Origin: Vibrio algarum
GTDB lineage: Bacteria > Pseudomonadota > Gammaproteobacteria > Enterobacterales > Vibrionaceae
Assembly: GCF_028204155.1 (NCBI RefSeq)
Contig: NZ_JAQLOI010000001.1
Coordinates: forward strand, 62,001-126,000
DNA: 64,000 nucleotides
Reading direction: 5' to 3'
Shown here: positions 8,185-18,860 of the stretch, piece after piece
Position numbering within the stretch: position 1 is the stretch's first letter
How the letters are laid out: the number at the start of each line of letters is the position of its first letter
Notes under the pieces: model-generated
The model's database searches: none
What the model saw: only the letters and a program-made list of their open reading frames with translations
What the model was told of the DNA's origin: nothing
Translations under genes and position numbers: made by a program

Positions 8185-11087
8185 CTAGTTGTGTGAAACA
8201 ACGATAAGCCTCAGTGAATCCAATTGAATTTGTGCATTAGAAATATAACCCGTTAACTCCTGGATTTGCTCTTCTATCGCTTGTAGTTCTTCATCTCGAA
8301 TATTAGGGTTAACGGCTTTTAATGCCTGTAAACGCTCTAGTTCACTATTCAACGAACCAGACATCTCTTTCAGAGCTTGCGATCTTACCGTTTCTAATTT
8401 AGTTCCAATGTTCTTTTCGCCTGCTTCAATTAACTTATGGATATCACTTTGTACACTCGAAACCAGCTTATTTGCTAAATGACGATTAACCGGACTTAAT
8501 TGACGGTTAAAACTTTCAAATTCTACCTGTTCAGAAAGATCATTTCCTTTAGCATCGATCATTAATCGAATCGGTGTTTGTGGCAAATACCCACTAATAC
8601 CACTTCGCTTTGGTGCTTGAGCATCAACTAGATAAACAAGTTCTAATAGCATTGTACCTACTGGTAACGCTTTGTTTTTAAGCAAAGATACAGCGGTAGT
8701 TCCAACACCTTCACTCAATAGCAAGTCTATACCGCCTTGAATCATAGGGTGTTCCCAGCTAATAAAGTTCATATCCTCGCGTGACAATGCTGTTTCACGG
8801 TCAAAAGTAATTGTCGCCCCCTCGTACGGGAGGCCGGGATAACTTGGCACCATCATGTGTTCAGAAGGAGTAACAACCAGCGCTTTTTCACCTTTGTCAT
8901 CTTGGTTTAAGCCAATAGTGTCAAATAAGCTAAGTGCAAATGTAACTAGGTTAGTATCACCGTCAGTGCTGGCTATTTTTTCTACTAACTGTAGTGCGTG
9001 CTCTCCACCATTGGAGTGCATTTCTAACAATCTATCTCTACCATGTTCTAGTTGAGCTTTAAGTTCTCGATTGAGTTTATTTGACTCATCGATCAACTGA
9101 TCAAGGTTACTTTCTTTTCCACCTGCGAGAAGTTCAACCAATTGATCCGCATATTTATCATATACTGCTCGGCCTGTTGGGCAGGTTTCAGAAAAAGCTT
9201 GTAACCCTTCTTCAAACCAACGAGCTAAAATCCCTTGAGAAGAGCCATTTAGGTAAGGTACGAAAATATCTATATCTCGTAGTTGACCGATACGATCTAA
9301 ACGACCAATACGTTGCTCGAGCAAATCCGGATTAAATGGCAAGTCAAACATAACTAATTGATTAGCGAACTGGAAATTTCGCCCTTCTGAACCGATTTCA
9401 GAACAGATAAGAACCTGAGCCCCACCTTCTTCTTGCGCGAAATATGCGGCGGCTTTATCTCGCTCGATTATCGACATGCCTTCATGAAAAACCGTTGCGC
9501 GAATACCTTCTCGCTCACGCAATGCTTGCTCTAATTGAAGAGCAGTCGTCGATCTAGATGCGATAACTAAAATTTTCTCAGAACGCTTCTCTTTTACCTT
9601 TTCGATGAGCCAATCGACGCGAGAATCAAACTGCCACCAAGAGCCTCCTCTAACTCTTGAAATATCTCTTCAGGGTAGAGCTTTCTCATGGCCTTGGCTT
9701 CAGACGGTAAATCTTTATCAAGCATATTTGATACACGCATTGCTCGTGCATACTGCTCTGGCATCTCCATTGGCAATAAGTGGACATTGCGTTGTGGAAA
9801 ACCTTTAATCGCGGAACGTGTATTCCTAAACAACACGCGACCTGTTCCGTGACGGTCCATAAGATTATCTATCAATTCGTGACGTGCTTTCTCTTTTTCT
9901 TGCTCAGACACATCCGCTTCAATAATACGGAAAAGCGGTTCTACATCTTGTTCAGACAGGAGTTCGGTTATCTGATTCTTGGCTTGATTCTCTAGTTTAT
10001 TGCCAGAAAACAGATTACTTACAGCATCAGCAACAGGCTCGTACTGTTTTTCTTCTTCGACAAACGCTTGATAATCATAAAAACGATCAGGATCTAGCAA
10101 ACGCAAACGGGCAAAGTGACTTTCATGTCCTAACTGTTCAGGCGTTGCCGTCAACAACAGTACAGAATCGGTATTATTAGCCAGTCCCTCTACGATTTGA
10201 TACTGGCGACTTGGCGCATCCACACTCCACTCGAGATGGTGTGCTTCATCGACCACCAATAAATCCCAGTTTCCGTCCACAATCTGCTCAAAACGTTTTT
10301 CATTTTTAGTTAAAAAGTCTAATGAGCAAAGTACATATTGCGCGGTATCGAAAGGGTTTGCTGCGTCAACATAGGCTTCTACGCAACGCTCTTCATCAAA
10401 GATAGAAAAATGTAGATTAAAGCGGCGCATCATCTCTACAAGCCATTGATGCTGCAATGTTTCAGGAACAACAATAAGTACGCGCTCAGCACTGCCTGAT
10501 AACACTTGTTGATGAATGATCATACCCGCTTCAATGGTTTTACCTAAACCAACCTCATCTGCAAGTAATACGCGGGGTGCATGTCGACGCCCGACTTCGT
10601 GAGCAATAAATAATTGATGAGGAATAAGACCAGCACGCATTCCACATAAGCCGCGCATAGGGCTCTTATGTTGTTGGTATTGGTTTTTTAAAGCTCTATA
10701 ACGCAGCACAAAATTGTCCATGCGGTCTATCTGGCCTGCAAATAATTTATCTTGCGGTTTATTGAAGCGAATTTGATTACTAAGAAATATTTCTCGTAGT
10801 GCTACCCCACTTTCTTCCGTATCTTCTCTTGTACCTATATAGGTTAAAAGACCTTTGTCTTCTATTACTTCATCAATTTTTAAAGACCAACCTTCTTGGC
10901 TCTCTACAATATCTCCAACATGGAATATGACACGAGTAATTGGGGCTTCTTTTTGGGCGTAGACTCTATTTTCTTCAGATGCAGCAAACATCAATGTAAC
11001 CGTTCTTGCGTCTTGTTCTACGATGGTACCTAAACCCAAATCGCTTTCTGTTTCACTTATCCAGCGTTGACCCAAAGCAAATGCCAT
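8185..11087 (-). pseudogene. rapA: RNA polymerase-associated ATPase RapA, frameshifted as sequenced
   Basis: RapA (HepA) is an SNF2-family ATPase that recycles RNA polymerase. The N-terminal part (9594-11087) has the Tudor-like start MAFALGQRW, the P-loop LLADEVGLGKTIEAGM and the DEAH box VVDEAHHLEW. The C-terminal part (from about 9650 down to 8185) holds helicase motifs such as LICSEIGSEGRNFQFA and LLEQRIGRLDRIGQ. The frame breaks at about 9641-9652: the downstream frame reads SWWQFDSRVDWLIEKVKEKR, which is normal RapA. Adding one base there (for example GAGG to GAGGG) gives a 967-residue protein, the family length. I think this is a sequencing error, not a dead gene. rluA lies downstream. 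Confidence 0.9.
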
Positions 11088-11569
11088 ATGATTGACTACC
11101 TCTATGTTGGAGTAGACTTACGTCTATAATTCTATTCTATGAGACCTATTAATAAACACATTATAGGCAGATAAGAGCGACTATTCTTCGATTTATCTAG
11201 AAAGAAATGCCGAGCTTTTTTAAGGTCGCCAATATTACTTCAAGCCGTGATACAGGTCACGACTAAAAGGGAATAAAATGATATTTATCTCAGCGAATTA
11301 AAACTTAAATCAAACTGTCATCTGATTATGAGAAACCTAGAGGGAGACAATACAATCGTTAACGACTCAATGTTGTCAACTTATTGTTTAATAACATTGA
11401 CTTGCATTGTTCCAACACCAATTATTTCGGTGTATCATCAGGACTGTAGTAAGTAGCTTCACTTAACGCTACTGTGCGCATCAGAACGCCATAATCCTTT
11501 AAAGGTGCATTGCTTTCTCGCAAACAGTACTTGCTTAGCTAGCCGCTCCTGGCGGCAAAGGAGACGCTT
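11088..11569. other. Intergenic region between rapA and the PIN-PhoH gene
   Basis: These 482 bases contain no convincing gene on either strand. They carry the divergent promoters of the two flanking genes. One CRP-like sequence (CGTGA-TACAGG-TCACG, 11246-11261) matches 8 of the 10 conserved bases. The plus-strand gene has a good AAGGAG ribosome-binding site at its end. Confidence 0.4.
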
Positions 11570-12945
11570 ATGGGCGATACGGATAGAAAAATTTTCGTTT
11601 TAGATACCAATATCCTTCTACATGAACCCCTCGCAATCTACTCTTTTCAAGAACATGATGTCATTATCCCCATGACCGTTCTCGAAGAACTAGATAAAAT
11701 CAAAGACAGCAAGCGCGACGTAGCACGCGACGCACGAGTAGCCATTCGTGCGTTAGAAGATATGTTTCGCGACGCCACTCCAGATCAAATTTCGGAAGGG
11801 ATACCATTTTCGAAGGAAAAAATGCAACAGGAAGCATCGCAATTCATGCTGATTTTGAACTACAAGAAACCGTAAAAGCTTTCGCCGATAAAGCGGGAGA
11901 CAATAGGATATTAAATGCGGTTCTATATATCCAAAACCGCCGCTCTCCAAGGGAGGTTATTCTTGTCACTAAAGACATCAATATGCGTTTACGCGCGAAA
12001 GGGGCGGGGGTTCGTTTTGTGGAAGATTACCGCACCGACCAGCTCATCGATGACGTGCAATACCTAACAAAAGGATTTCACAGTTACACCGGCCGTTTTT
12101 GGGATCATGTCGATAATGTAGAGAGCCACAATGTTAATGGGCGGACCTACCATACCATAGACAAAACAGCATTAGAGCCAACCTTTATAAACCAATACAT
12201 ATTAGATGACGAAACAGATTTTTCTGGTCGAGTTGAATCTATAGCTCAAGAAAACGTGGTTATAAAAGATCTCAGCAGAGAGCGAATGATGAACCGCAAA
12301 ACCTGGGATATCGTACCAAAAAACATCTATCAAGGTATGGCATTAGATGCCTTAATGGATCTTGACATTGATTTGGTCATTTTAACCGGAGCAGCGGGTA
12401 GTGGGAAGACGTTGCTCGCCATGGCCGCTGCGCTAGAACTGAGTATCGAAAAACATCAATTTGATAAAATAATCGTGACTCGCAATACACCAGACATTGG
12501 CGAGTCCATTGGTTTTCTGCCGGGCACAGAAGAAGAGAAAATGCTACCTTGGCTTGCCGCAATAACTGACACCCTTGAAGCGCTACATAAAAACGATCAC
12601 TGCACAGAAGGGTCTCTAAAATACATCTGTGACAAAGCCAATATTCAGTTTAAATCGATTAACTTTATGCGTGGTCGCTCAATTCAAAATGCGTTTGTGC
12701 TATTAGACGAGTGTCAAAACCTGACAGCATCTCAGATCAAAACCATTATTACGCGTTGTGGAGAGGGAACCAAAATCGTTTGTTCGGGAAACCTTGCTCA
12801 AATAGATTCTCCATATCTCACCCCGGTGACATCTGGATTAACGTATATGGTCGAACGCTTTAAAAACTTTGAAGGAAGCGCAAACATACACTTAAATGGC
12901 GTAGTAAGAAGCCGACTAGCTGAATTTGCGGAAGAAAATTTATAA
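11570..12945 (+). pseudogene. PIN domain-PhoH family ATPase, frameshifted as sequenced
   Basis: The product fuses an N-terminal PIN nuclease-like domain (FVLDTNILLHEP at residues 9-20, then VTKDINMRLRAKGAGV) to a PhoH ATPase domain with P-loop LTGAAGSGKTLLAMA and Walker B-like FVLLDECQN. The frame breaks at an A6 run (11817-11822). Adding one A gives a continuous 458-residue protein, reading NATGSIAIHADFELQETVKA across the break, as expected for this family. The start has AAGGAG seven bases upstream. PhoH2-type PIN-PhoH proteins have been described as RNA helicase/ribonucleases in mycobacteria; the role in vibrios is not settled. Probably intact in the organism. Confidence 0.88.
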
Positions 12946-12956
12946 AGTGGATGGCA

Positions 12957-12998
12957 TTCTTGGTTCTATCTATTAACCGATAGAGCCAAGAACTTTTT
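12957..12998. terminator. Bidirectional terminator between PIN-PhoH gene and thiQ
   Basis: Fourteen-base perfect arms, TTCTTGGTTCTATC (12957-12970) and its complement (12979-12992), are followed by CTTTTT. The hairpin separates two convergent genes, just outside the thiQ stop codon. Confidence 0.75.
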
Positions 12999-13716
12999 AC
13001 CTTTCAACATCATTTACACCCGCTTTAACAAATGCGCGTAACTTCTCATTTTCATGTTGAACATTTAACTTCGCTACTGGAGCCTGGATCAATGCTTGCA
13101 ACTCGTCAATAAATATAAAATCAGTCGCTATTGCTTTGGCGTCGCTGATATGGTGCGTCACCATCACCACAGTGATGTTTCTCTCTTCGGCCAACTGTTT
13201 AACCAGGGTTAACATTTCGCCTCTTAAAATAGGATCTAGAGCTGAAAATGGCTCATCTAAAAGCCATATTCGGTGTGGCTGAACAAAGCAACGCGCTAAA
13301 GCAACACGTTGCCGTTGACCACCAGACAGTTTTTCTGGTGTTCGATCTAAAAACGCGTCAATACCAACCTGTTTCGCTGCCGCAAAGACCTGTTCTTTTT
13401 GTTGTTCAGAGAGCTTTAACCCTGGGTGTAAACCCAATCCAATGTTCTCTCTAACGGTTAAATGGCTAAATAAATTATGCTCTTGGAAAAGCATAGCGAA
13501 AGGCCGTAAATGAGGCTCTTTATTTAACTGAGATTGTTCATCTACAGAGATGTTGCCACTCTCAGGATGGATGAAACCGGCAATGAGAGCAAGTAACGTT
13601 GATTTGCCTGCTCCGCTCGGCCCCATAAGTGCGACAATTGAACCTGCTTCAATGAAAACATTAAATTGGAAAACCTCTTTATGGTAGCGATATCGAATGT
13701 TATCAATGTGAAGCAT
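12997..13716 (-). CDS. thiQ: Thiamine ABC transporter ATP-binding protein ThiQ
   Basis: The 239-residue ATPase energises thiamine/thiamine-diphosphate import with ThiB and ThiP. It has Walker A GPSGAGKST, Q-loop MLFQEHNLF, signature LSGGQRQRVALARC, Walker B IWLLDEPFSALD and switch VTHHIS. The start is placed at the ATG at 13716 (MLHIDNIRYRYHK), matching the ~232-residue E. coli protein. As sequenced, the open frame continues upstream into ThiP, giving an apparent ThiP-ThiQ fusion. An A6 run (minus strand) lies two bases before this ATG. One extra A would end ThiP at 13703 with a short overlap, the usual organisation. Confidence 0.93.
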   Translation of the reverse strand: MLHIDNIRYRYHKEVFQFNVFIEAGSIVALMGPSGAGKSTLLALIAGFIHPESGNISVDEQSQLNKEPHLRPFAMLFQEHNLFSHLTVRENIGLGLHPGLKLSEQQKEQVFAAAKQVGIDAFLDRTPEKLSGGQRQRVALARCFVQPHRIWLLDEPFSALDPILRGEMLTLVKQLAEERNITVVMVTHHISDAKAIATDFIFIDELQALIQAPVAKLNVQHENEKLRAFVKAGVNDVER

Positions 13717-15299
13717 CTTTTTTCCTACTATTTTTTCAACAAATGAAAAGCAACCTACACACAGTAACAATAAGGTGAAAGAAACGACCGCCGCCGCTTC
13801 CATTTGATAGCTACCTAACAACTGAAATAGATACAAAGGTAAGGTTCTAAAATCTTGGCTACCAAATAGTGCAATTGCGCTTAAATCCCCTATTGAGAGC
13901 ATAAAGCTAATTGCAAATGCTTGTGCAATTGGTTTTTGTAAACCTCGCCACTCTATCAACAAAAAACGACGCCAGCCTTTCATACCTAAGCTCATAGTAA
14001 GAAGTTGATACTGTTGCATAATCTGAAAAAATGGCTGCGACAACGTTTTTATTACATATGGCAACGCCATCAAACTATTAACGGCAACCACAATAAAGAA
14101 CGCAAGGCTGTATACGTCAGTTATTTTTCTCAGCAGCAAAAACAGCCCTGTACTAATGACTAAACCTGGCGTGACAAGAATAATAGTCCCTATCAGCTCA
14201 ATATTATTCGCATAATGAATACGACCTTTTAATCGCCACAGTCTACTCGTTTGAAGAATCGCCCCCCTATAAACAGGGCCAATACGCTCGCTAAACTAGC
14301 AATACTTAATGACGCCTCGACAGCCTGCCAAAAACGATGGTCTTGCAGCACTTGCCATAGTTTAGAATTCAAACCACTCAATACAACCATTAGTAGTGGT
14401 GGTAGAACAACCAATGCCGAAAAGGCAATCCAAGCGGTGTCCCATAGCTTTGCGAATTTATTGTCTTTAGTGAAGATAATTGGATGATGATGAGATTGCA
14501 GAGTTAAGATACTTGGCTTACTTACTTTTTGTATTGATAGAGATAACAAGCCACACAATAAAATCTGCCATATGGCCAATAATGCGCCTGCTTGTAAATC
14601 AAAATCGAACTTAATCGCTTGGTAAATTGCCAACTCTATCGTGGTTGACTTTGGTCCACCACCTAGCGCCATCACCGTGGCAAAACTCGTAAAACAGAGC
14701 ATGAAAACTAAACCACAAATATGCGGTAACTGTTGTCGTAACCGAGGCCATTCAATCCATTTGAATTTGTACCAATGGCTCATCCCAAGGTGAGCGCTGA
14801 GTTTATGTTGTTCTGGCGGGATACCTTCTAAAGCAAGAAGCAATAAACGGCTAGCATAAGGCAGATTAAAAAAAACGTGGGCGAGTAAAATGCCATTTAA
14901 TCCATATATTGAAAACGGTAATTTTATATCTAACCAACTTAGCCATGTTGCCAACAGACCACTGTTTCCATAAATTGCTAATAACCCGAAAACCCCCACT
15001 AGAACAGGCAGTACAAGCGTGCTCGAAAATAACTTTAACAAGAACGTCTTTCCCATGAAATCTCGTCGGGAAAGGGAATGTGCCACAGGTATCGCTAAAC
15101 CAACGCTAAACAGCGTTGATAGAAAGGCTTGATAAAAGCTAAATTTGGTGACGTGCAGGTAGTAAGGTTCAGATACCACCTGAGTAATGTCAAGATTGGG
15201 CGCATATGAAATAAGCGCCCCTAACGCCGAGGCTACAAAAACCACGATAAGCACAGCAATAACAATGCCTAACTTCGGCGTTTTATTCATGTTAGTCAA
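13703..15299 (-). pseudogene. thiP: Thiamine ABC transporter permease ThiP, frameshifted as sequenced
   Basis: ThiP is the two-module inner-membrane permease of the thiamine transporter (about 535 residues in E. coli). The first 350 residues (from 15299) contain the first set of transmembrane helices and permease motif. The frame breaks at a G6 run (minus strand; C6 at 14262-14267). The continuing frame reads AILQTSRLWRLKGRIHYANN and on through the second permease module. A second suspected loss, at the A6 run 13718-13723, fuses the tail to ThiQ. Restoring one base at each site gives 532 residues ending 14 bases inside thiQ. The gene lies between thiB and thiQ, as in E. coli. Confidence 0.88.
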
Positions 15300-15318
15300 A
15301 AATTTACTAAGCTTAGCT

Positions 15319-16314
15319 TTATTGAACTAACGCTGATTGCCACTCTCTGATCCAACTCTTACGCATTTTAGCCACTTCATCTGAAGAGTATGATAGTGCT
15401 TTTTCAGGTACACTCAACGTTTCAAAACCGTCAGGTAATTGGACGTCCGTAACTGGATACATCCAGTTTCCTGTTGGCATTGCAGATTGAAACTGATCGC
15501 TTAAAATAAAGCTCATGAATTCATCTGCTAATTTAGAATTTTTCGAACTTTTTACTTTAGCGGCCACTTCTGTTTGCATGTAATGCCCTTCGCTAAAGTT
15601 TGCAGCGGCATACTTTGCATCACTTTCAGCAATCAAATGATAAGCGGGTGATGTGGTATAAGAAAGGACAAGATCCGACTCTCCTTTTAAAAACATCGAA
15701 TACGCTTCCGACCAACCTTTGGTTACTGTTACCGTTTTCTTCGATAGCATACCCCACGCCTTGCTTGCATCATCACCATAAATAGACTTCATCCAAAGCA
15801 TTAAGCCTTGTCCCGGTGTGGACGTTCGAGGATCTTGATAAATAACTTTTAGATCATCACGCTTTTCCACTAACTCTTTTAAGCTTTTAGGTGGATTTTC
15901 TAACTTTTCTTTATTATAAACAAAGGCGAAAAAACCATAATCAAAAGGAACAAAAGTACTGTCTGACCAGCCTTTAGGTAACGTCGTTACAGACGTATCA
16001 ACACTGTGTTCTGCTAGCAACCCCGTACTTTTTGCTTCGGTCATCAAGTTGGTATCTAAACCCAAAATAACATCGGCTTTCGTATTGGTTTCTTCTAGTC
16101 GTAAACGGTTGAGAATAGATACGCCATCATCTAACGCGACAAATTCTAAATCGCATCCACATTGAGCTTCAAAGGCTTTTTCGATTTTAGGGCCAGGGCC
16201 CCAATCAGCCGCAAAGGAGTCATAGGTATAAACCGTCAGTTTATCGGCTGCAAAAGTAGAAAATGAAAGGGTGATAGCTAAAGCTGAAGCTAAGGTTGAA
16301 ATAGTGTGTTTCAC
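15319..16314 (-). CDS. thiB: Thiamine ABC transporter substrate-binding protein
   Basis: The 331-residue periplasmic protein binds thiamine, thiamine phosphate and thiamine diphosphate. It has a signal peptide (MKHTISTLASALAITLSFSTFA, cleavage likely after FAA), then DKLTVYTYDSFAADWGPGPKIEKAFEAQCGCDLEFV, the conserved start of the ThiB/TbpA family. The Cys pair near residues 51-53 and the segment VTKGWSEAYSMFLKGESDLVLSYTTSPAYH are also family-typical. It is the first gene of thiB-thiP-thiQ and lies directly behind a TPP riboswitch; 19 bases separate it from thiP. Confidence 0.95.
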   Translation of the reverse strand: MKHTISTLASALAITLSFSTFAADKLTVYTYDSFAADWGPGPKIEKAFEAQCGCDLEFVALDDGVSILNRLRLEETNTKADVILGLDTNLMTEAKSTGLLAEHSVDTSVTTLPKGWSDSTFVPFDYGFFAFVYNKEKLENPPKSLKELVEKRDDLKVIYQDPRTSTPGQGLMLWMKSIYGDDASKAWGMLSKKTVTVTKGWSEAYSMFLKGESDLVLSYTTSPAYHLIAESDAKYAAANFSEGHYMQTEVAAKVKSSKNSKLADEFMSFILSDQFQSAMPTGNWMYPVTDVQLPDGFETLSVPEKALSYSSDEVAKMRKSWIREWQSALVQ

Positions 16315-16370
16315 TGGACGCTCTCCATGTTTTGAGCGGCACAGGCTTGAGGTAGGATTTATGATTTATC

Positions 16371-16478
16371 CTGCTCAATTCCTACGCCAGTATTATCTGG
16401 TTCAGGTGTACGGGTTCTAAGGTAAACTTAATCTCAGCCCAATAATCCGTTTTTTCAAACAATTATTGAGCACCCCGA
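16371..16478 (-). ncRNA. TPP riboswitch (THI element) upstream of thiB
   Basis: Read leftward, the element has GGGGTGCTCAATAA, then GGCTGAGA, then ACCCGTACACCTGAACC, AGATAATACTGGCG and TAGGAATTGAGCAG. These are the conserved thi-box blocks that bind the pyrimidine and pyrophosphate ends of TPP. The closing P1 helix pairs TGCTCAA with TTGAGCA. The 3' P1 strand can instead pair with GCTCAA just before the thiB ribosome-binding site (minus strand of 16332-16337), suggesting a ligand-dependent switch acting on translation. Confidence 0.93.
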
Positions 16479-16561
16479 TGAGTCGACAGTGATTGTATAC
16501 GTAATGTAATAAAGTTGCTAGCGATGCGATAAGAGGCTTCCGACTATACTAATGGATAGAT

Positions 16562-17179
16562 TTATCTGTTGTCGTATCCCCAACGAGCAACGAGCTTTTG
16601 CTCAATATCGAGATGGTCCAATATTCTAGCAACCATGAAATCAACTAAATCTTCAACCGTTTTAGGTTGATGATAGAATCCCGGAGCCGCTGGCATAATG
16701 GTTACCCCCATTTGAGAAAGCTTGTGCATATTCTCTAAATGTAGTGTAGAAAAAGGCGTTTCTCTTACGACCAATAACAACTGCCCGCGTTCTTTCATTA
16801 CCACATCAGCTGCTCGTTCTATAAGATTGTCAGACATGCCATGAGCAATAGCCGCAACACTACCTGCTGAACATGGACATACCACCATTTTTTTAGGTGC
16901 CGCACTGCCAGAGGCAACGGGAGAAAACCAATCTTCTTTACCACACACTTCTAACAACTCCGGATTGCAATTGAGCTTTTTTACTAATGCCTCTTTAGCC
17001 GCGGCAGGACCACTAGGTAGCTTGAGGTCATGCTCTGTCGCCATCACGACACGAGCCGCAGATGAAATAAGCAAATAAACTTTGTAGTCAGCGGCAAGCA
17101 AGCATTCAAGCAAGCGCAATCCATACGGAGCACCTGAAGCACCTGTAAATGCCAAAGTAATGGTTTTGTCTCTATTCAT
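16562..17179 (-). CDS. ubiX: Flavin prenyltransferase UbiX
   Basis: UbiX makes prenylated FMN, the cofactor of the UbiD decarboxylase in ubiquinone synthesis. The protein starts MNRDKTITLAFTGASGAPYGLRLLECLL, the conserved FMN-binding beginning. It also has VVCPCSAGSVAAIAHGMSDNLIERAADVVMKERGQLLLVVRETPFS, the family core, and VTIMPAAPGFYHQPKT. The ATG at 17179 (205 residues) is preferred over one nine codons upstream because of family alignment and an AGAGAAAG segment before it. It follows mpl in the same direction with about a 70-base gap, an order also seen in other gammaproteobacteria. Confidence 0.95.
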   Translation of the reverse strand: MNRDKTITLAFTGASGAPYGLRLLECLLAADYKVYLLISSAARVVMATEHDLKLPSGPAAAKEALVKKLNCNPELLEVCGKEDWFSPVASGSAAPKKMVVCPCSAGSVAAIAHGMSDNLIERAADVVMKERGQLLLVVRETPFSTLHLENMHKLSQMGVTIMPAAPGFYHQPKTVEDLVDFMVARILDHLDIEQKLVARWGYDNR

Positions 17180-17246
17180 CTGCTTTCTCTGCTTATTTAT
17201 AACCAAGGTTATTATTTTCTAAGAACACAATTATGTCGTCTCTCGA

Positions 17247-18598
17247 CTATGCTAAACCAGTTAGCAACTTACTATGGATACCCTCAAAACCACCATTACT
17301 CATTACAAGTATCTGGTCGCCCTCTTTTGCTTCTTGCAAAATTTGTGCAACAAACGTCTCTATATTATCGCTAACAAAAGTTGGTTGAACGCAGTGTTCG
17401 GCAATTTCGTCCACAGACCAGTCGATGTTATTCGGCTGGTAGAGGTAAACAGAATCCGCCTTTGCCAACGAAGCGGCCAGCGTTTCTTTGTGAACACCCA
17501 TTTTCATGGTGGCAGAACGAGGCTCTAGCACAGCAATTATTTTTGTATCTTCAACTTTGTTACGTAATCCATCCAGTGTCAGTTCAATTGCGGTTGGATG
17601 ATGTGCAAAGTCATCATAAATGGTCACACCACCGACTTCACCTTTTAGCTCTAGGCGTCTTTTAGTATTGATAAATGCCGCCAAAGACTCACAAGCTAGA
17701 TCGGCGGTAACGCCAACATGCCTTGCTGCTGCAATGGCCATTAATGCATTGCTTACATTATGGTCGCCAACTAAATTCCATTTTACCGTGCCTACTAATT
17801 CGCTTCGAAAAAAACATTAAAGTGACTACCATCTTTTTTTATTTTTTCTGTTTTCCAGTCACAATTATCCTCTCCAATGAGTTCTTGTTCACTCCAGCAG
17901 CCTCTTTCTAATACATCTTGAAGAGACGATTCCGATTTAGGGGAAAAGATGCGTCCATTACTAGGTATTGTGCGGACTAAATGATGGAATTGTTTCTTGA
18001 TGGCTTCAAGATCATCAAAAATATCCGCATGATCGAACTCCAAATTATTCATCACTAAAGTTCGAGGATGATAATGGATAAACTTAGAGCGCTTGTCGAA
18101 AAAGGCGCTATCGTACTCGTCGGCTTCAACAACAAAAAACATGCTGCTTCCCAAGCGAGCAGAAACACCAAAGTTGCCTAATACACCACCAACTAAGAAG
18201 CCTGGGTCGTATCCACAGTCTTCTAATATCCATGACAACATACTCGCCGTTGTTGTTTTACCGTGAGTTCCAGACACAGCTAACACCCATCTATCATGAA
18301 GTAAAAACTCTTGTAACCACTGTGGACCAGACGTGTATTTTAAATTATGGTCGAGCACATATTCTACACATGGGTTGCCTCGGCTCATCGCGTTACCAAT
18401 GACAACAAGATCCGGATTTGATTTTAACTGTGACGGGTCAAAACCTTCGATAATGTCGATACCTTGAGATTCTAGCAATGTACTCATCGGTGGATAAACA
18501 TTGGCGTCACTCCCTGTGACTTTATGTCCCATTTGACGAGCTAAAACCGCTGCACCTCCCATAAAGGTGCCACAGATTCCCAAAATATGAATGTGCAT
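17247..18598 (-). pseudogene. mpl: UDP-N-acetylmuramate:tripeptide ligase Mpl, frameshifted as sequenced
   Basis: Mpl recycles murein by ligating L-Ala-gamma-D-Glu-meso-Dap to UDP-MurNAc. The N-terminal part (17795-18598) has GICGTFMGGAAVLARQMGHKVTGSD and the ATP loop VSGTHGKTTTASMLSW. The C-terminal part (17247-17741) has the Mur ligase end, including YDDFAHHPTAIELTLDGLR and LEPRSATMKMG. The frame breaks at an A7 run, 17808-17814 (T7 on the coding strand). One added base makes a continuous 450-residue protein reading SELVGTVKWNLVGDHNVSNA at the junction. Family length is about 455. ubiX follows. Sequencing error is the likely cause. Confidence 0.9.
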
Positions 18599-18860
18599 GT
18601 TATTTTTCCTAGGCTTAATTTGTTTTGATTACACTAATGTGATCGATTCATCAATAAAATGCAAACGACCAGATTACTTGCAGTCGATATGTGATAGATA
18701 GCTAAAACAATTTGCATATCAAGTGGTTACTTCATTACCAATATAAAGTTTCTTGTCATACAATTGGGTCTGTTACAACGAACAGATAATAATAATTAAC
18801 GCTAAAAGTCATTGTAACTAAAAAGTCCCCTAATTCATCGGAAAACGTTAAGGATATAAC

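Noticed and set aside
11817..11822. Programmed frameshifting or transcriptional slippage in the broken genes
   Set aside because: The breaks occur in seven unrelated housekeeping genes at non-matching sites, all needing the same kind of one-base repair. No slippery-site-plus-structure arrangement is shared.
12997..14139. Natural ThiP-ThiQ fusion protein
   Set aside because: The join lies at an A6 run two bases before a proper thiQ ATG, and thiP is broken by a second homopolymer loss upstream. One extra A restores the usual overlapping stop.
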